The notes under the pieces: model-generated
Databases searched by the model: none
Seen by the model: the letters and a program-made list of their open reading frames with translations, nothing else
What the model was told of the DNA's origin: nothing
Translations under genes and position numbers: made by a program
Assembly: GCA_039602395.1 (NCBI GenBank)
Contig: JBCNJP010000003.1
Span: 19,988,956 to 20,052,955, forward strand
Reading direction: 5' to 3'
DNA length: 64,000 nucleotides
DNA from: Deinandra increscens subsp. villosa
Taxonomy: Eukaryota; Streptophyta; Magnoliopsida; Asterales; Asteraceae
In this document: positions 44,061 to 55,788 of the stretch, in pieces
Numbering within the stretch: the first letter of the stretch is position 1
Layout of the letters: every line of letters begins with the position of its first letter

Positions 44061-44747
44061 GAAGGATCATGCAAAAAACACATTTATTTTGCGAAAACGC
44101 GAAAACCATCTTAAAACCTACATAACTTTTTCATACGTTAATATTTTTTTTAAAAATTTGCACGAAAAGTCTTATAATTATGTTATCTTTAATTCTATAA
44201 AAACTAAAAAAAATTTAACGTTTTTCTTTTTTTTCTTTTTATTCCTTTTTTTGTGATGCACATGTGCATCACAAAAAAAAACGTATATTTTTAGTATGAG
44301 TTAATATTGTTTTTTCTAAGTTACACCATATGTGTTATATTTCCGTCATTTTTTGTGTTTTTTTAAATGACGCACATGTGCATCACACCAAAAAAACCAC
44401 ATATGTGTGGTATACATTAATAGTTTTTGAAAAAATTGCACCCTAAATCTTATAGTTGCCTTATATTTAGATCTAAAGAAAAAAAAATTATAACCTTTTA
44501 ATTATATGTTGCACATGTAGACTATGTTTCATTATCATCAGTAACATAAATGTTTTAGTGTTTTTTATATGTTTTTAACATAAGGAGTGTTTTTTCGCAT
44601 TATAATTCGTTTTTGTCCAGAGATAGCGTAATTCTAAGACTTTTGGCGCGAATTTTATGAAAAAACATTAACGTATGAAGAAGTTATGTAGGTTTTAATA
44701 TTGGTTTTCACGTTTTCGCAATATAAAGTGTTTTCGTAAGATCCTTA

Positions 44748-44750
<3 letters not shown>
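44057..44750. mobile_element. MITE 1, about 690 bp, long terminal inverted repeats
   Basis: The left end AAGGGAAGGATC with GCGAAAACGCGAAAACC and AAAACCTACATAACTT is repeated inverted at the right end (GTTTTCACGTTTTCGC, AAGATCCTTACC). The paired region is about 100 bp, with TA repeats on both sides and no coding. Confidence 0.75.

Positions 44751-44796
<46 letters not shown>
44751..44796. repeat. (TA)n microsatellite between MITEs 1 and 2
   Basis: Uninterrupted AT dinucleotides. Confidence 0.9.
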
Positions 44797-44798
<2 letters not shown>

Positions 44799-45258
44799 AA
44801 GGGTTCCGTGTAGACCCCTTAAATTTTGTAGACCCCTATAAAACTCAATAAAAATAAAACTCAGTGTTGTAAATTTGGTTTTTTTTATTACGATAAGCTT
44901 TTAAGAACCAAATAAATAAATAAATAAATAAATAAAACAAAAAACATTAAAAATTGAACATTTTAAGACAATGAGTTTTAAAATAATGAGTTTTAAACGC
45001 AACACTGAGTTTTATTGAGTTTATTGAGTTTTAAACTCATTGATTTTTAAAACTCATTGTCTTAAAATGTTTAATTTTTAATGTTTTTCGTTTTTCTTTT
45101 TTTTTAATTGTCTTTTTTTGTTCTTAAAAGCTTATCGCAAATAAAAAAAACTAAATTAACAAAACTGAGTTTTATTTTTATTGAGTTTTAATGAGTTTTA
45201 TTGAGTTTTATAAGGGGTCTACGGGGTCTACAAAAAATAAGGGGTCTACACGGATCTT
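44797..45258. mobile_element. MITE 2, about 460 bp foldback
   Basis: Near-complete foldback: the left arm TCCGTGTAGACCCCTTAAAT, TATAAAACTCAATAAAA and AAGCTTTTAAGAACC returns inverted on the right. TA repeats on both sides. Confidence 0.8.
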
Positions 45259-45273
45259 ATATATATATATATA

Positions 45274-45317
<44 letters not shown>

Positions 45318-45321
<4 letters not shown>

Positions 45322-45550
45322 GAGGTTCATTGTAGACACCTCTATAAGTGTAGACAGGTAGACACCCTATTTCACATGTGAAATTACTTTATTTCACATG
45401 TGTTTTCACATGTGAAATTTTCTGAACAATGAGAATAAGGAAAAAAAGAAAAAAGAAATTAATCATAACCATTAGATCAAGAGATCTAATGGTGAAAATA
45501 GGTGTCTACCTGTCTACACTTATGGAGGTGTCTACAATGAACTTTTCAGT
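45318..45550. mobile_element. MITE 3, about 230 bp
   Basis: Arms GTTCATTGTAGACACCTC and AAGTGTAGACAGGTAGACAC are inverted at the other end. It is preceded by (TA)n at 45260-45316 and followed by TATATATG repeats. GTAGAC words link it to MITE 2. Confidence 0.8.
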
Positions 45551-45572
45551 ATATATGTATATATATATATAT

Positions 45573-45640
45573 AGTGAGGGGATTATTTGAGAACTAATTG
45601 GTTTTGATAACTTTTAAGAACCATTCTAAACCACTAGTTT
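45573..45640. mobile_element. Fragment of a fourth MITE
   Basis: GTGAGGGGATTATTTGAGAA and ACTTTTAAGAACCATTCTAA resemble one arm of the same MITE style. The other arm is missing and TA repeats follow, then a 16-base poly-C run at 45655. Confidence 0.45.
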
Positions 45641-45670
45641 ATATATATATGGAACCCCCCCCCCCCCCCC

Positions 45671-46543
45671 TCTGAAAATTAGTGGTTGAGATAAGGTAAG
45701 TAATTATGAAAAGTCATAGTTTAATGATATCTGATGTGTATATAGTGATTTCCCTTTACTTGAAGTTGAGAGTTAAAGTTTCGTGATGGACAACGGTGTA
45801 GTTTATGAATAGGATTAGATAAATGTATGAATTTACCTGAAGATCAGTAAAAGTAAGGCTAATACTTAATCTCCAATGATTTCGTAACATAATGTATATG
45901 TGATTTGCGTCATGCCCATTTTGGACTTATAATGAGCTAATTATACTATACATTGATTATAACGTCATGGTGACATCGAGTAACCGCTTGATAGCGACCT
46001 CTCGCTCCTGATTGGCTGCTCTTTATCACGTATTCATTTGAAGATGCATGAAAACGTTCTGTTGGGAGAATGAGAATATTATGTGGTTCCCATATGATAT
46101 TGATATCTTAACAAATTTGAGAAGTATGTGCCAGACACCTGCATCTGTTGCTTGACTGATTGAAATACTCTTAAACCGGGTTTAATCCGACCCGCGTAGT
46201 TATACCTCTTCATTACCGTTCTAAAAAAATGAAATGATCATTTACTGACGATTTAACAAATTTTAAGATATGAGATCTACCAAAGGACATATAAAGTGGA
46301 AAAATATAGAAGAGAACAAGCCAATAAAACAAAAAACATGTGAAAAATGTAGATCATCCTTGAATCTTCAAGAACTCTTCTCAAAACGTGGTATGTAAGG
46401 ATTGTAAGCACTTCATGCAAATGATCAACTTTCTATCTCATTCCTTGTCTACACAATGCCAACGGTAAAATTTCAAAATAGGACAAAATAAAAGGTATAA
46501 ATCAAACTTGGAATTCTTAAATCAACGATTCAGCATCTACACA
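45671..46543. other. Non-coding, no recognised feature
   Basis: Ordinary-complexity sequence up to the hAT target duplication. No frame or terminal repeat supported. Confidence 0.4.
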
Positions 46544-46551
46544 TTCACAAA
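46544..46551. repeat. Left 8-bp target duplication of hAT element 1
   Basis: TTCACAAA, repeated exactly at 47324-47331. Confidence 0.9.
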
Positions 46552-47323
46552 TAGGGCTGTTCACGATCCGAACCGAACCGAACGGACCTTTGCTCGTGTT
46601 TGGTTCGTTTACAAACCGAACCGAACCGAGCATTTTTTCAACCGATCCAAAATCGAATGAGCGACTTTCGATCCGAGTATTTTTCGAGCGATCGCCGAGC
46701 GAATTCCGAGCGTCGCGGAACAAAAAGGAAAGTGACGATGGGTGGTGATCTGACATAACACCGTCATCCATATTTCCAATTTTAGCACATTTTGTCCAAT
46801 AACTAACACACTACTCTTGTTGGTAATTATTTTTACAAAATGACCTAAATGTTAATGGTGATCTAACATAACACATTCGTAGCACTTATTTATCTATCTA
46901 TGAATCATATACATCCATAAACAAAAAACTTCAAGATCCACAAAATGATAAACTAACGTATTAAACTTACATCCGAAGTCAAATATTAATAGAACTTGAA
47001 GCTGCAAAGAATTTTTGAAAGAACGAAAACCATAATCCTAATTTTAATCTTAACAAAATTAAAATTGATAAATAAATAATAAAAGTATATAATTTTAATA
47101 ATTAAATGTGTACATATATATATAAATATATATTTTACATAATTCGAGCAAAACGAACGAGCATCGAGCGAGCGCACCTATGCTCATACTTGGTTCGTTT
47201 TACAAATCGAACCGAGTCGCTCGGTTCGTTTTTAAAGCGAGCGACAATCGAACGAACATTTTCCGAACATTTTTCGAGCAAGTTCAAACGAGTTTCGAGT
47301 TTCGAGTTTTTTGCACAGCCCTA
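46552..47323. mobile_element. hAT-type non-autonomous element 1, 772 bp
   Basis: The ends TAGGGCTGTTCA and TGCACAGCCCTA are inverted repeats, flanked by a perfect 8-bp duplication, the hAT signature. Subterminal regions are packed with GAACCGAACC, GGTTCGTTT and CGAGCGA words, typical hAT transposase-binding repeats. No transposase is encoded. Confidence 0.88.
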
Positions 47324-47331
47324 TTCACAAA
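47324..47331. repeat. Right 8-bp target duplication of hAT element 1
   Basis: TTCACAAA; partner of 46544-46551. Confidence 0.9.
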
Positions 47332-48249
47332 TAGTAAGCGTATATAATAATTTTATAATCATTCACAACTCATTCTTTATCCTTAAAATTTATTTCTTTA
47401 TTATTATTTTTTTCTCTCTTTCACTCATAACCACAATTAAATAATACATTTTTATATCATTTTCTCTCTCTTCAACTCATAACCAAACCTCAAATTTTAT
47501 AGAATTATCAACTTTTTGTCAAATATATAGATTTTCAATATTTTTCTACTTTCCTTCACTTACAACCACTTATAACCAAACCTTAAATTCTAAGAACTAT
47601 ACTCACATACTTATATAGAACAAGCTATGAATGCTTACAAGTAGTTTTTCTAAGTAACATACTCGTAGAAACTTTATATCTACTCTTAAAGTTACATTAT
47701 TTTATTCAAAACAAGATTTTAGTATTCACCTTTTAAAAAGAATAACTTTTTTCTAACACCTTAGTATTAGAAAATAAAAAGAAAACCATGGACCGTGAGG
47801 ACCCAACATTAGTATAGACTTGCTGAGAAGCCATCGAGACCGTCTCAACGAAGACCCTGAGTCTTAAAATTTACTATTTTACGTCACTATTATATTCGTT
47901 TAAGTACTTTATTAGCAGTTATGGTGACTAAATCGTTTTATTGTTTATAAAATTAAATAATTAAAAAACATTTATAAAAATAAAATAAAAAAGCAAAAAG
48001 AAATAAAAATAAATAAGTGGGCCGTTTTGGAGCCCACGATCATGGGAATGGATTGACACCCGTTTCATATGAAACACTTATAAAGACACCCAGGTTTTTA
48101 CTAAAAACACCCAAAGCACACAATCGTTTCACACAAAACGGTCCCTAAACGGTCGTTTTACCTGAAACGGCCATTTGGAAGTGTACGTCGACATCAAAAG
48201 CTGCAACCCTATCAAATCATGTTTATTCCTACAGTCTTTTTGCATTAAA
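47332..48249. other. Non-coding, no recognised feature
   Basis: AT-rich with long A and T runs to about 48000, then moderately GC sequence with repeated GTTTCA(T/C)A(T/C)GAAAC words at 48061-48175 (CGTTTCATATGAAAC). The Tat LTR may begin within its last part. Confidence 0.4.
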
Positions 48250-48745
48250 TTATTGGTACCGGATTTAAGGATATATTGAGCAGCTCGCATAGGCTCGCAA
48301 GCACTTCACATGTCCTAAAGTCTCGGTCAACTAACAGAAAACGTGGACTAAATGGACCTCAACGGCTAGTGGGAGGACGTGGAGTTAGTTGCTAGTTTTT
48401 AGGAGAGTAGTTGCAATGTAATCTTTTATATATTAAGCTCTAGGATCACACACACGACACTTCTTGCTCTCGAAACCCTCTGTAACACTTAGAACTCGAG
48501 CTCATTTCATTTGTACTTGAACAATTTCCGATTATATAAAAGTTTCAGGTAGCAGGCCTTTTAAGCCGGCTCCCGAGGTTTTTTGCTAGGATCCTTGAGG
48601 ATACTCAGGGATTCCTGGATTTTTCCCTCGTTACATCATCGTGTCAACATCTAAACTTACATTTTCACTGCCAAATTCATCAAACACACTACCTCACTTA
48701 CGGAGTTTGATCAACTAATTGCTTAGGCAGTTTTTGACCAAAACA
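48250..48745 (+). mobile_element. Tat-lineage Gypsy 5' LTR (left end approximate)
   Basis: Ends TTTTTGACCAAAACA directly before a tRNA primer site. A TTTATATATTAAG TATA region lies at 48425-48437. Its right 250 bp match the inverted LTR at 51209-51956; the left parts are more diverged, so they are different subfamilies. Confidence 0.65.
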
Positions 48746-48748
48746 ATT

Positions 48749-48766
48749 TGGTGCCCACCGTGGGGC
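48749..48766 (+). other. Tat primer binding site
   Basis: TGGTGCCCACCGTGGGGC, the characteristic Tat-type site, three bases after the LTR. It differs from the Met-tRNA sites used by the other elements here. Confidence 0.7.
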
Positions 48767-48825
48767 AAGTGGTGTTTGAATTCAGCCAAGAGCCTTGATC
48801 TCCTTCCCGCTACCAATTTCTGGAA

Positions 48826-51208
48826 ATGTCGACTCAACCGAAGATTACTTCAAAACCTGTTCCATCCACCAAACCGACTGTTAGCACCGGTCTTCCCCTA
48901 ATGTCAAAGAAAACGCCTAACACCGATGCTAAGAGAATGGGAAATCCTACTTTTACTGGATCACAAGGTATGTCCACTGACCCTGCCATTTCTAATAACG
49001 ATTTGTATGTTTTGATCAGGCAGATGAAAACTCACATGGATGAACAAGCCAAAACCAACGAGAAAATGACGAAGGAGATCATGGAGTTGAAGAAGTCAAA
49101 GAAACCGGTAGAGGAAACCAGCCCTTTGATGCCGAAATCACTCGGTTTTGACTCTCCGGAAATATCGGAGAAGCCAAAACAGAATGCAAATTCCTCTACT
49201 GCCCCAAAGTCAAGTGTTGCAACAACTACGGCTACGGGATTTTCGGGTTCTGAACATCAGAAGACTTCCGGAGTGATAGATCTAGAATACTCCGGACTCT
49301 ACTCCGAGCAGCCCCCAGAATCTTATTACAGAGGATATGAAAGTCAGCAGCCGCCGAGATGCTCGAGCCAGCAACCAGTCGGATTTTCAAATCAGCAGGT
49401 GTCGAGAGTCTCAGCGCAACTACCCAGATCTCAACCTCAACGGTTTACAACGTCTCACTTTCAAGAGCCTTAGAGCCAGCAGTCAGGGGCACCTACCGCT
49501 CAAGTGATACAAGGATCCTCAACTCGGCCTCTCCCGGAATTCCCAAGCCGCTTCAGAGCTGCTCAGGATCCCCAAGGATCCTTGTTTTCTAACCCTTCTG
49601 TCTCTGTAGGCATATTTCCAAGTTCATCTCAGGAGATGCATGAGGGAGACTTCATCCCCATGCAAGTGGAGACCACAACTGAGCCGACTATCCTTAGAGA
49701 TGCTGGATATGGACCCCAGACCCGTTCTCATAATCCCCGGACCGGTAACAACTTCGATATTTTTATGCTAACCCTAACCAAGGAACTGTGCAGGATGCAT
49801 GTATCAACCCAACTATAGCCAGGGAACTTCAGAGGCTAAAAGACATGATCTCAAGTGTCCCTAGTGTTATCCGGCCAATTCCTGAAGTGCCAGCAGGCAG
49901 TCACAGAGTTTCTAGCTTTGCATGGTCCATTTGTGACGTAGAGATTCCAAAAAGATTCCAAACTCCCAACATGAAACTCTACGATGGGACCACAGATCCT
50001 GAGGAGCACGTGGCGCAATACAGGGAACGGATGGAAATCAACCCCATCCCAGCAAACATCAAGGAAGCTTGCATTTGCAAGGGATTCGGCTCAACGCTAA
50101 CGGGACCAGCCTTGAAATGGCTGCTCAGTATCCCTCCTAATACCATTACTTCTTTTCCACATTTAGTTAACCTGTTTAATAACCAGTTTTCTTGCAGCAG
50201 AAGCTTTGAGAAGCTCACAGGAGACTTATACAGGATAGTTCAGAAGTCTGATGAATCCCTTAGGGACTACGTGGCCAGATTTGGTCGAGAAGCTCTGATA
50301 TTCCCAACTTGGATATGGCAGCTGCTGTAGAAGCTTTCAAGATGGGACTCAGAGGGGATTCCCGTTTTTATGATGACCTAGTTATGACTCCTTGCAGGAA
50401 CTCTTGATGAAGTCAGAACAAGGGCATTGAGATTCATCAGGCTAGAGGATGATAAGAATATCCAGAAAAGAAGCAACGTGTCAAAACCCGAATCCTCAAG
50501 CAGAAGGACGGATTCTCCCGGAAAGCAACAACGGTCCAAGCCTTATTACAGGAATGATAATCCTAGAGTCAATGCAGTTGAGGATGAGGAGGATGAAGAA
50601 GACTTCCCCAAGGTATCTGATTATTGTTTTTCAGGTGATGTAAGTGGTTTGTTATGTGCCTTGCAGGATCTAGGTGATAAAGCCAGGTGGCCAAGTAAGT
50701 CCGAGAAGCAGGGATCCTGGAAAGATAAGTCTAAGTGGTGCGCATACCATGAAGACTTCGGGCACTTAACAGACGATTGCATAGCTCTTCGAAAAGAAAT
50801 CAGCTACCTGCTCAGCAAGGGGCATCTCAAAGAATTATTTGGCAGAAAGAAAAGTAAAACTCAGGATGCTGCCGAGCTGCCCAAAAGAGCTCAGTCACCA
50901 CCAGCAAATACCAAAGTGACCAACTTTATCTCAGGAGGATCTGATATATGTGGAGCTTCCTTCTCCTCGGCTAAAAGACATGCTAGAGAAGCTAAAATGG
51001 ATCAAGGCAGCCAACCAAAGAAGAATGCGGTGTTGAGTGAAGACAAAATCATTTCCTTTGACGAAACTGATAAGCTGGATATCCAGGATCCTCATCATGA
51101 CAGTCTGGTAATCACATTATGCATTGCTAACCATTATGTTCGTAGGATCCTAATAGACAACGGCAGCTCGGTCAATATCATTTAGTTAGATGTGCTCAAG
51201 AAGATGAG
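48826..51208 (+). pseudogene. Tat-lineage Gypsy gag and protease start, broken
   Basis: Gag begins MSTQPKITSKPVPSTKPT. A TAG at 49471-49473 interrupts it, coding continues in the same frame to about 49780, shifts frame for 49788-50330, and shifts twice more near 50305 and 50405. The retrotrans-gag core is clear: KLYDGTTDPEEHVAQYRERM, ACICKGFGSTLTGPALKWL, LFNNQFSCSRSFEKL, ESLRDYVARFG. A zinc-binding CAYHEDFGHLTDDC (C-X2-H-X4-H-X4-C) lies near 50740. The protease motif ILIDNGSSVNII follows at about 51150 and then a TAG at 51183-51185. The element is cut at 51208 by an inverted LTR, so reverse transcriptase and integrase are absent. Confidence 0.85.
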
Positions 51209-51956
51209 TGTTTTGGTCAAAAACTGCCTAAGCAATTAGTTGATCAAACTTCGTATGTGAGGTAGCGTGTTTGATGTAAATAAAGATGAAAATGTAATTG
51301 TGAAGATTGACGCGAGGATGTAACGAGGGAAAATCCAGGAATCCTTGAGTATCCTCAAGGAGCCTAGCAAAAAACCTCGGGGGCCGGTTCAAAGTACCTG
51401 CCTCGTAAAACTTTTATATAATAAATGTTTTCAGTACAAGTGAAATGAGCTCGTGTTCTAAGTGTTACAGAGAGTTTTGATAGCGAGTATCGTGTGTTGT
51501 GTGTGTCCCCCCCCGAATGAATGACCTAGAGCTCGTTTAAATAGTCAAAAATACATTAACTAACTAGGCTAAAAACTAGGGATTGAGTCTTCAAGTCTTT
51601 GTGAACGTTGGAGTCAGTTACAACACGTCCCATAAAGCCTTGACCGAGTCTTTAGCCATCATTTACACGTCCCTTAATACCTGCAATCAATTAAGACACG
51701 TGGACAATTGTAACAGTTAATCGATAACTGTAGTTCAGGATCCTTTGAGCTTCTGGCGAGCATCCTGAAATAATATAACCAACTGTCCTATATTTTAGGG
51801 ATTCTCCCAAATGAGCCAATATGAACGTTGTGGACCACTTAGTCCACGTTCTATATCATTTGTCCAAGTCTTTAGGCTTGTCTACACGTTTCTTTGACCC
51901 TGCAATTAATAAGACACATGGGAAAAACAAACGGGTTAGTTGATAACTGTCCTATA
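51209..51956 (-). mobile_element. Tat-type LTR inserted in inverted orientation, running into the gap
   Basis: It begins exactly at an LTR end: TGTTTTGGTCAAAAACTGCC is the reverse complement of the 5' LTR end at 48726-48745. The minus strand then reads leftwards as a related Tat LTR, with GAGGTTTTTTGCTAGG and TTGAGGATACTCAAGGATTC. The clean end argues for a second insertion inside the protease region. The far end and target duplication are lost in the gap. Confidence 0.7.
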
Positions 51957-52456
51957 NNNNNNNNNNNNNNNNNNNNNNNNNNNNNNNNNNNNNNNNNNNN
52001 NNNNNNNNNNNNNNNNNNNNNNNNNNNNNNNNNNNNNNNNNNNNNNNNNNNNNNNNNNNNNNNNNNNNNNNNNNNNNNNNNNNNNNNNNNNNNNNNNNNN
52101 NNNNNNNNNNNNNNNNNNNNNNNNNNNNNNNNNNNNNNNNNNNNNNNNNNNNNNNNNNNNNNNNNNNNNNNNNNNNNNNNNNNNNNNNNNNNNNNNNNNN
52201 NNNNNNNNNNNNNNNNNNNNNNNNNNNNNNNNNNNNNNNNNNNNNNNNNNNNNNNNNNNNNNNNNNNNNNNNNNNNNNNNNNNNNNNNNNNNNNNNNNNN
52301 NNNNNNNNNNNNNNNNNNNNNNNNNNNNNNNNNNNNNNNNNNNNNNNNNNNNNNNNNNNNNNNNNNNNNNNNNNNNNNNNNNNNNNNNNNNNNNNNNNNN
52401 NNNNNNNNNNNNNNNNNNNNNNNNNNNNNNNNNNNNNNNNNNNNNNNNNNNNNNNN
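51957..52456. other. Assembly gap (500 N)
   Basis: A run of exactly 500 undetermined bases, probably a placeholder length. Confidence 1.
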
Positions 52457-52494
52457 TGCTTTAGCATTTAGACTTGCAGCATTCTCACCATGAT
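52457..52494 (-). pseudogene. Continuation of the Copia C gag beyond the solo LTR
   Basis: On minus, after one copy of the ATCAT target sequence, the bases encode GENAASLNAKA in the same frame as the gag that stops at PELYH on the other side of the solo LTR. The frame runs on into the gap. Confidence 0.6.
52490..52494. repeat. Left target-site duplication of the solo LTR (ATGAT)
   Basis: ATGAT here and at 55221-55225. Confidence 0.8.
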
Positions 52495-53195
52495 TGTAAC
52501 ATTCGCCTCCGACCCGTTAGCAAAACCTGACCCGTTTCAAGTTCACCGTCCGGATGGGAAGTCGATCAAAACATTTCAACCATGGGATTAAACTTTTGGC
52601 ACTGTTTTTCATAATCTAAAAATCATTTTTACGTTAATAAGATGGTTAAATAATTAGGATTGTTTTCAAGCAAATGAATAAATTTATTTCGCAATTAAAT
52701 GCGCGTTCGGGATTCATTTCATACACTTATTAGCTTACAAGTTCAAATGATGATTTTAAATGCTCATGATCATTTTCCAAGTTAAATGAATTAATCGTTT
52801 GATTTTTAGACAAACAATATGCGTAGAACGCAAGTAAAACGATTTTTCGGTTTTCGTGCAACTTCAGTATTAAACGGACGACTCGTGAGTCTCAAAAATC
52901 ATATTTTTATACTACATGATGTTTTTATATGACTAATGTAGCTCCTCGTAAAATTTGGGGTCATTTAGAGTTAAAACGATAATTTCGATAAATTCGCGTT
53001 TCGGTTCGCAAAACGTCATAACCGGAAGGCTTGTAAATTTCAAAACTTATATTTCTTTAATCCCGTCATGTTCTAATGAGTCTCATGAACTTATGTTTCA
53101 AATCTTAGCTTATTGCGATAAGAAACGAAAAAGTTAGAGCGAAAAGAAGGGAAAAAAAAAGAATGAATGAAGAAGAAGAAAAAAAAATAAATGCT

Positions 53196-53258
53196 TCTAG
53201 CCGGAATCGAACCAGCAACCTTCAACTCCAGCTTCAGCGCCCTGACCACTGGACCAAC
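53196..53258 (-). other. tRNA-like module in the solo LTR
   Basis: The minus strand has an A-box-like TGGTCCAGTGGTCAGGGC and a B-box GGTTCGATTCC within 63 bp. The copy in the right arm (58314-58368) has lost the B-box. Confidence 0.45.
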
Positions 53259-53570
53259 ACTGCGTTGGTGCTTTTTATCCGGCTGGCTTATTTATATTGT
53301 ATACCAGTGACCTGATTAGCTGATCGCGACTAAGCCTACGGGCTGAACTTGTTTTGCCCATAACTTTCTCGTTTCAAACCCGTTTTAGGCCCCGTTTTCG
53401 CCTGTGGTTTCGTCTTAAAATTTCCTATCTTGTTCTGCAAGAAAATGCCACGATTAAACTGATTTACATAATCAATTTAGATCATTTCTATACTTGATTC
53501 CTTAACTTTCTCTCCAAGACTTGCCTTTATGCTCATAAAACCCTAATCCGACCCTCCACCCTATAAATAT

Positions 53571-53579
53571 CAGTTGTTA
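53571..53579 (+). promoter_or_regulatory. TATA box of the solo LTR
   Basis: CTATAAATA in plus sense, the expected LTR promoter position. It would transcribe toward the gag fragments. Confidence 0.4.
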
Positions 53580-55225
53580 TGATCATAATAAACCCCACAC
53601 AACCTTCTGCAACCTTCAATTTCGTGCTAAGCCTCCTCGATCAAGTTTTCAAAAGTCAAAGGTCCAACAGTTTGACCTTCCGAATTGACCAACCTCCTTT
53701 GACTTTCACATGTAAGTTTCTTCATAGTATTTTCTTGTTTTTATATGTATTTTAATACCCCATTGCTGGTTTTGACCAAAACTCGTTTATATTAAAGGTC
53801 AACCTTTTCCTACGCGTTTTAATTGGGGAAAGCTACTAAAAATCACCAATACATGTAATCAATGGTTCTAATCTATTTTGATAAGTTTTATAAGTATATT
53901 ATGATGTTTACAAACTATCAAAATTAGATTTTTATCAAAAACCTAAAAGACACGCGTTTTGACCCGTTAAAGTAAGTGTTTTCACGCATAACTTGCTCTT
54001 TTAGGTACTTTTTAAATAAACGGAACATACCAACATGTTTTTGGGGTACTATTGAACATATAATAAGGTTTGGATAAGTTTAAGTTTGACCGATGTACAC
54101 TTTTGTAACTTTTGGGCCATTTATGTAATTTTTGAAAGTTAAGGGTAAAAAGTGTAAATAGAACAAAGATGTGAAATTTTCTGTTTTGAATTAACTTTTC
54201 AATAATTATAAATTGAATCTTAAATTCTGGAAATTTATATTCTCATGACTTTGTTAAATTGACATAATGGGCCCCTAAGTTTATAAAATTGCAATTTTAA
54301 CCATAAACATTGAATAGTTGTCAAAAGTGGTATTTTGTTCACGAACGGGTCTTTTGGTAATATTAAATAATAAATAGATAAAAAATTCCCCAATTAATCA
54401 TTTAAATCAACTTTCGATTGTTTTAGTCAATTATTCGGTCTTTCGAATCGTTAGGTTTTCTTCAGGGTTAGCTCTGTTCCTCGCGTTCGTGATCTTCTCG
54501 CTTTTTGCTTTGCTACCAGGTGAGTACTCATAGCCCCGTTTTCGTTTTCATTATTTGGGGTGCAACATTGTATCTTATTCCAAAATCTTTAATCATTATT
54601 CTATCTACATTACTATGCGATTCCATGTTGTGCATGTGTATTCTTGATATGTAATACGTGTTGGATCTATATGTTGTATTCGTTTGTTGCTTGTCGCTAG
54701 TCATTAATCGCTTGTGTACCATTAACGATTGTTTGGAAGCCTATGGGTCAATAATAGCTATTGGTCGACAACCCACCCACTATATTGAAAATGTATTCTT
54801 ATTTTCAATGGGTGATTGATTTCCTAAATGTCTAGGTTTGGTTACACAACACCTTTATAACATGTTACACATAATCTATGGATTTCACTTGTCACATGAA
54901 TCGCTATTATTTTTTTTACTTATGCTATTTAAAACCTATGTTTACTCACCAACTCTCGTAGTTGACTTTTTATATTATACATGTTGCAGGAAATGACTGT
55001 AGTTGCAGTGATGACACTAGGGCTTGCTTATGGACCTAGAATGACCTTAAAATTGATAATTAGTATCATGATTTGTCTGTATTTATTTGGATTGTATTGT
55101 ATGACATTATTTGTATATCTATAATGAATGGCATGCTTAAACTTGGTAACTATCTAGTTGTCATGAGCATCTGGACAATCATCGTGCCCTAACGTTTCCG
55201 CCGTTGGTTGGGGTGTGACAATGAT

Positions 55226-55787
55226 ATAACTCTGGATTTTGTAATTTAGTAGTTGATTTCTTAAAATTCAACATTTCCATTTCCCGAGCATGAAGTTTAC
55301 CAGTGAGTTCAAGAAATGATAATGTGGAAAATTCTTTGTCATGAGTAAGCAACAGGACATAATTTTCCCAATTTTCTGGTAATGCCTCCATAATCTTTTC
55401 TTTCAATTCTTCATCAGTTTTCTTAATTGCAACAACTCTTAATTCACTAATCAGATGTGGAAATCTTGACACTAGAGCCGTAATGTTTTCATTTTCATAA
55501 TGTTGAAACTTGTCAAACTCCTTATTCAACACCTTTTCCAACTTTTCTTGTATTGATCGTTGCCTTCACACCTTGCTGACAACGCATCCCATAATTGTTT
55601 TGATTTCTTACATGTGCTCAATTGATGTAGTAATTTCGGTGGGTAATGCTATTGTAAGACAACCAAATCCTTTTTGTTCAAGTAAATAAAGTTTCCTTTC
55701 AGCATTATCAAATGTATGAACTTCTTTGAAATCTCCTTAATTAGAATCCACAAATCTATATCATTTGTGCTGATGTAAGCAGAAAGT
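55226..55787 (-). pseudogene. Copia C gag fragment, left arm
   Basis: The minus strand encodes a UBN2-type gag: AYISTNDIDLWILI, DFKEVHTFDNAERKLYLLEQ, KKSKQLWDALSARCEGNDQY, FDKFQHYENENITALVSRFP and EIMEALPENWENYV-like blocks, ending PELYH at the solo LTR. At least three frameshifts break the region 55541-55787. The N-terminal part of gag is missing at the palindrome centre. Sense matches the LTR of element C at 59300-59601. Confidence 0.85.
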
Positions 55788-55788
55788 C

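Larger units (their letters stand above)
52495..55220 (+). mobile_element. Gypsy solo LTR, 2726 bp, inserted in a Copia gag
   Basis: Runs TGTAACATTCG to GGGTGTGACA with a perfect ATGAT duplication. Orientation is plus, with a CTATAAATA box at 53571. It has a tRNA-like module at 53196-53258. No internal region remains. From 52886 on it is part of the left arm of the large palindrome. Confidence 0.85.
52886..55787. repeat. Left arm of the large palindrome
   Basis: About 2.9 kb, inversely repeated at 55789-58673 with a single-base centre at 55788. By eye the arms differ by a few percent or less (single-base changes and small indels). Content from the outside in: most of the solo LTR, then Copia gag. 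Confidence 0.9.

Noticed and set aside
51894..52493. Open frames across the second N run
   Set aside because: Same artefact of undetermined bases.
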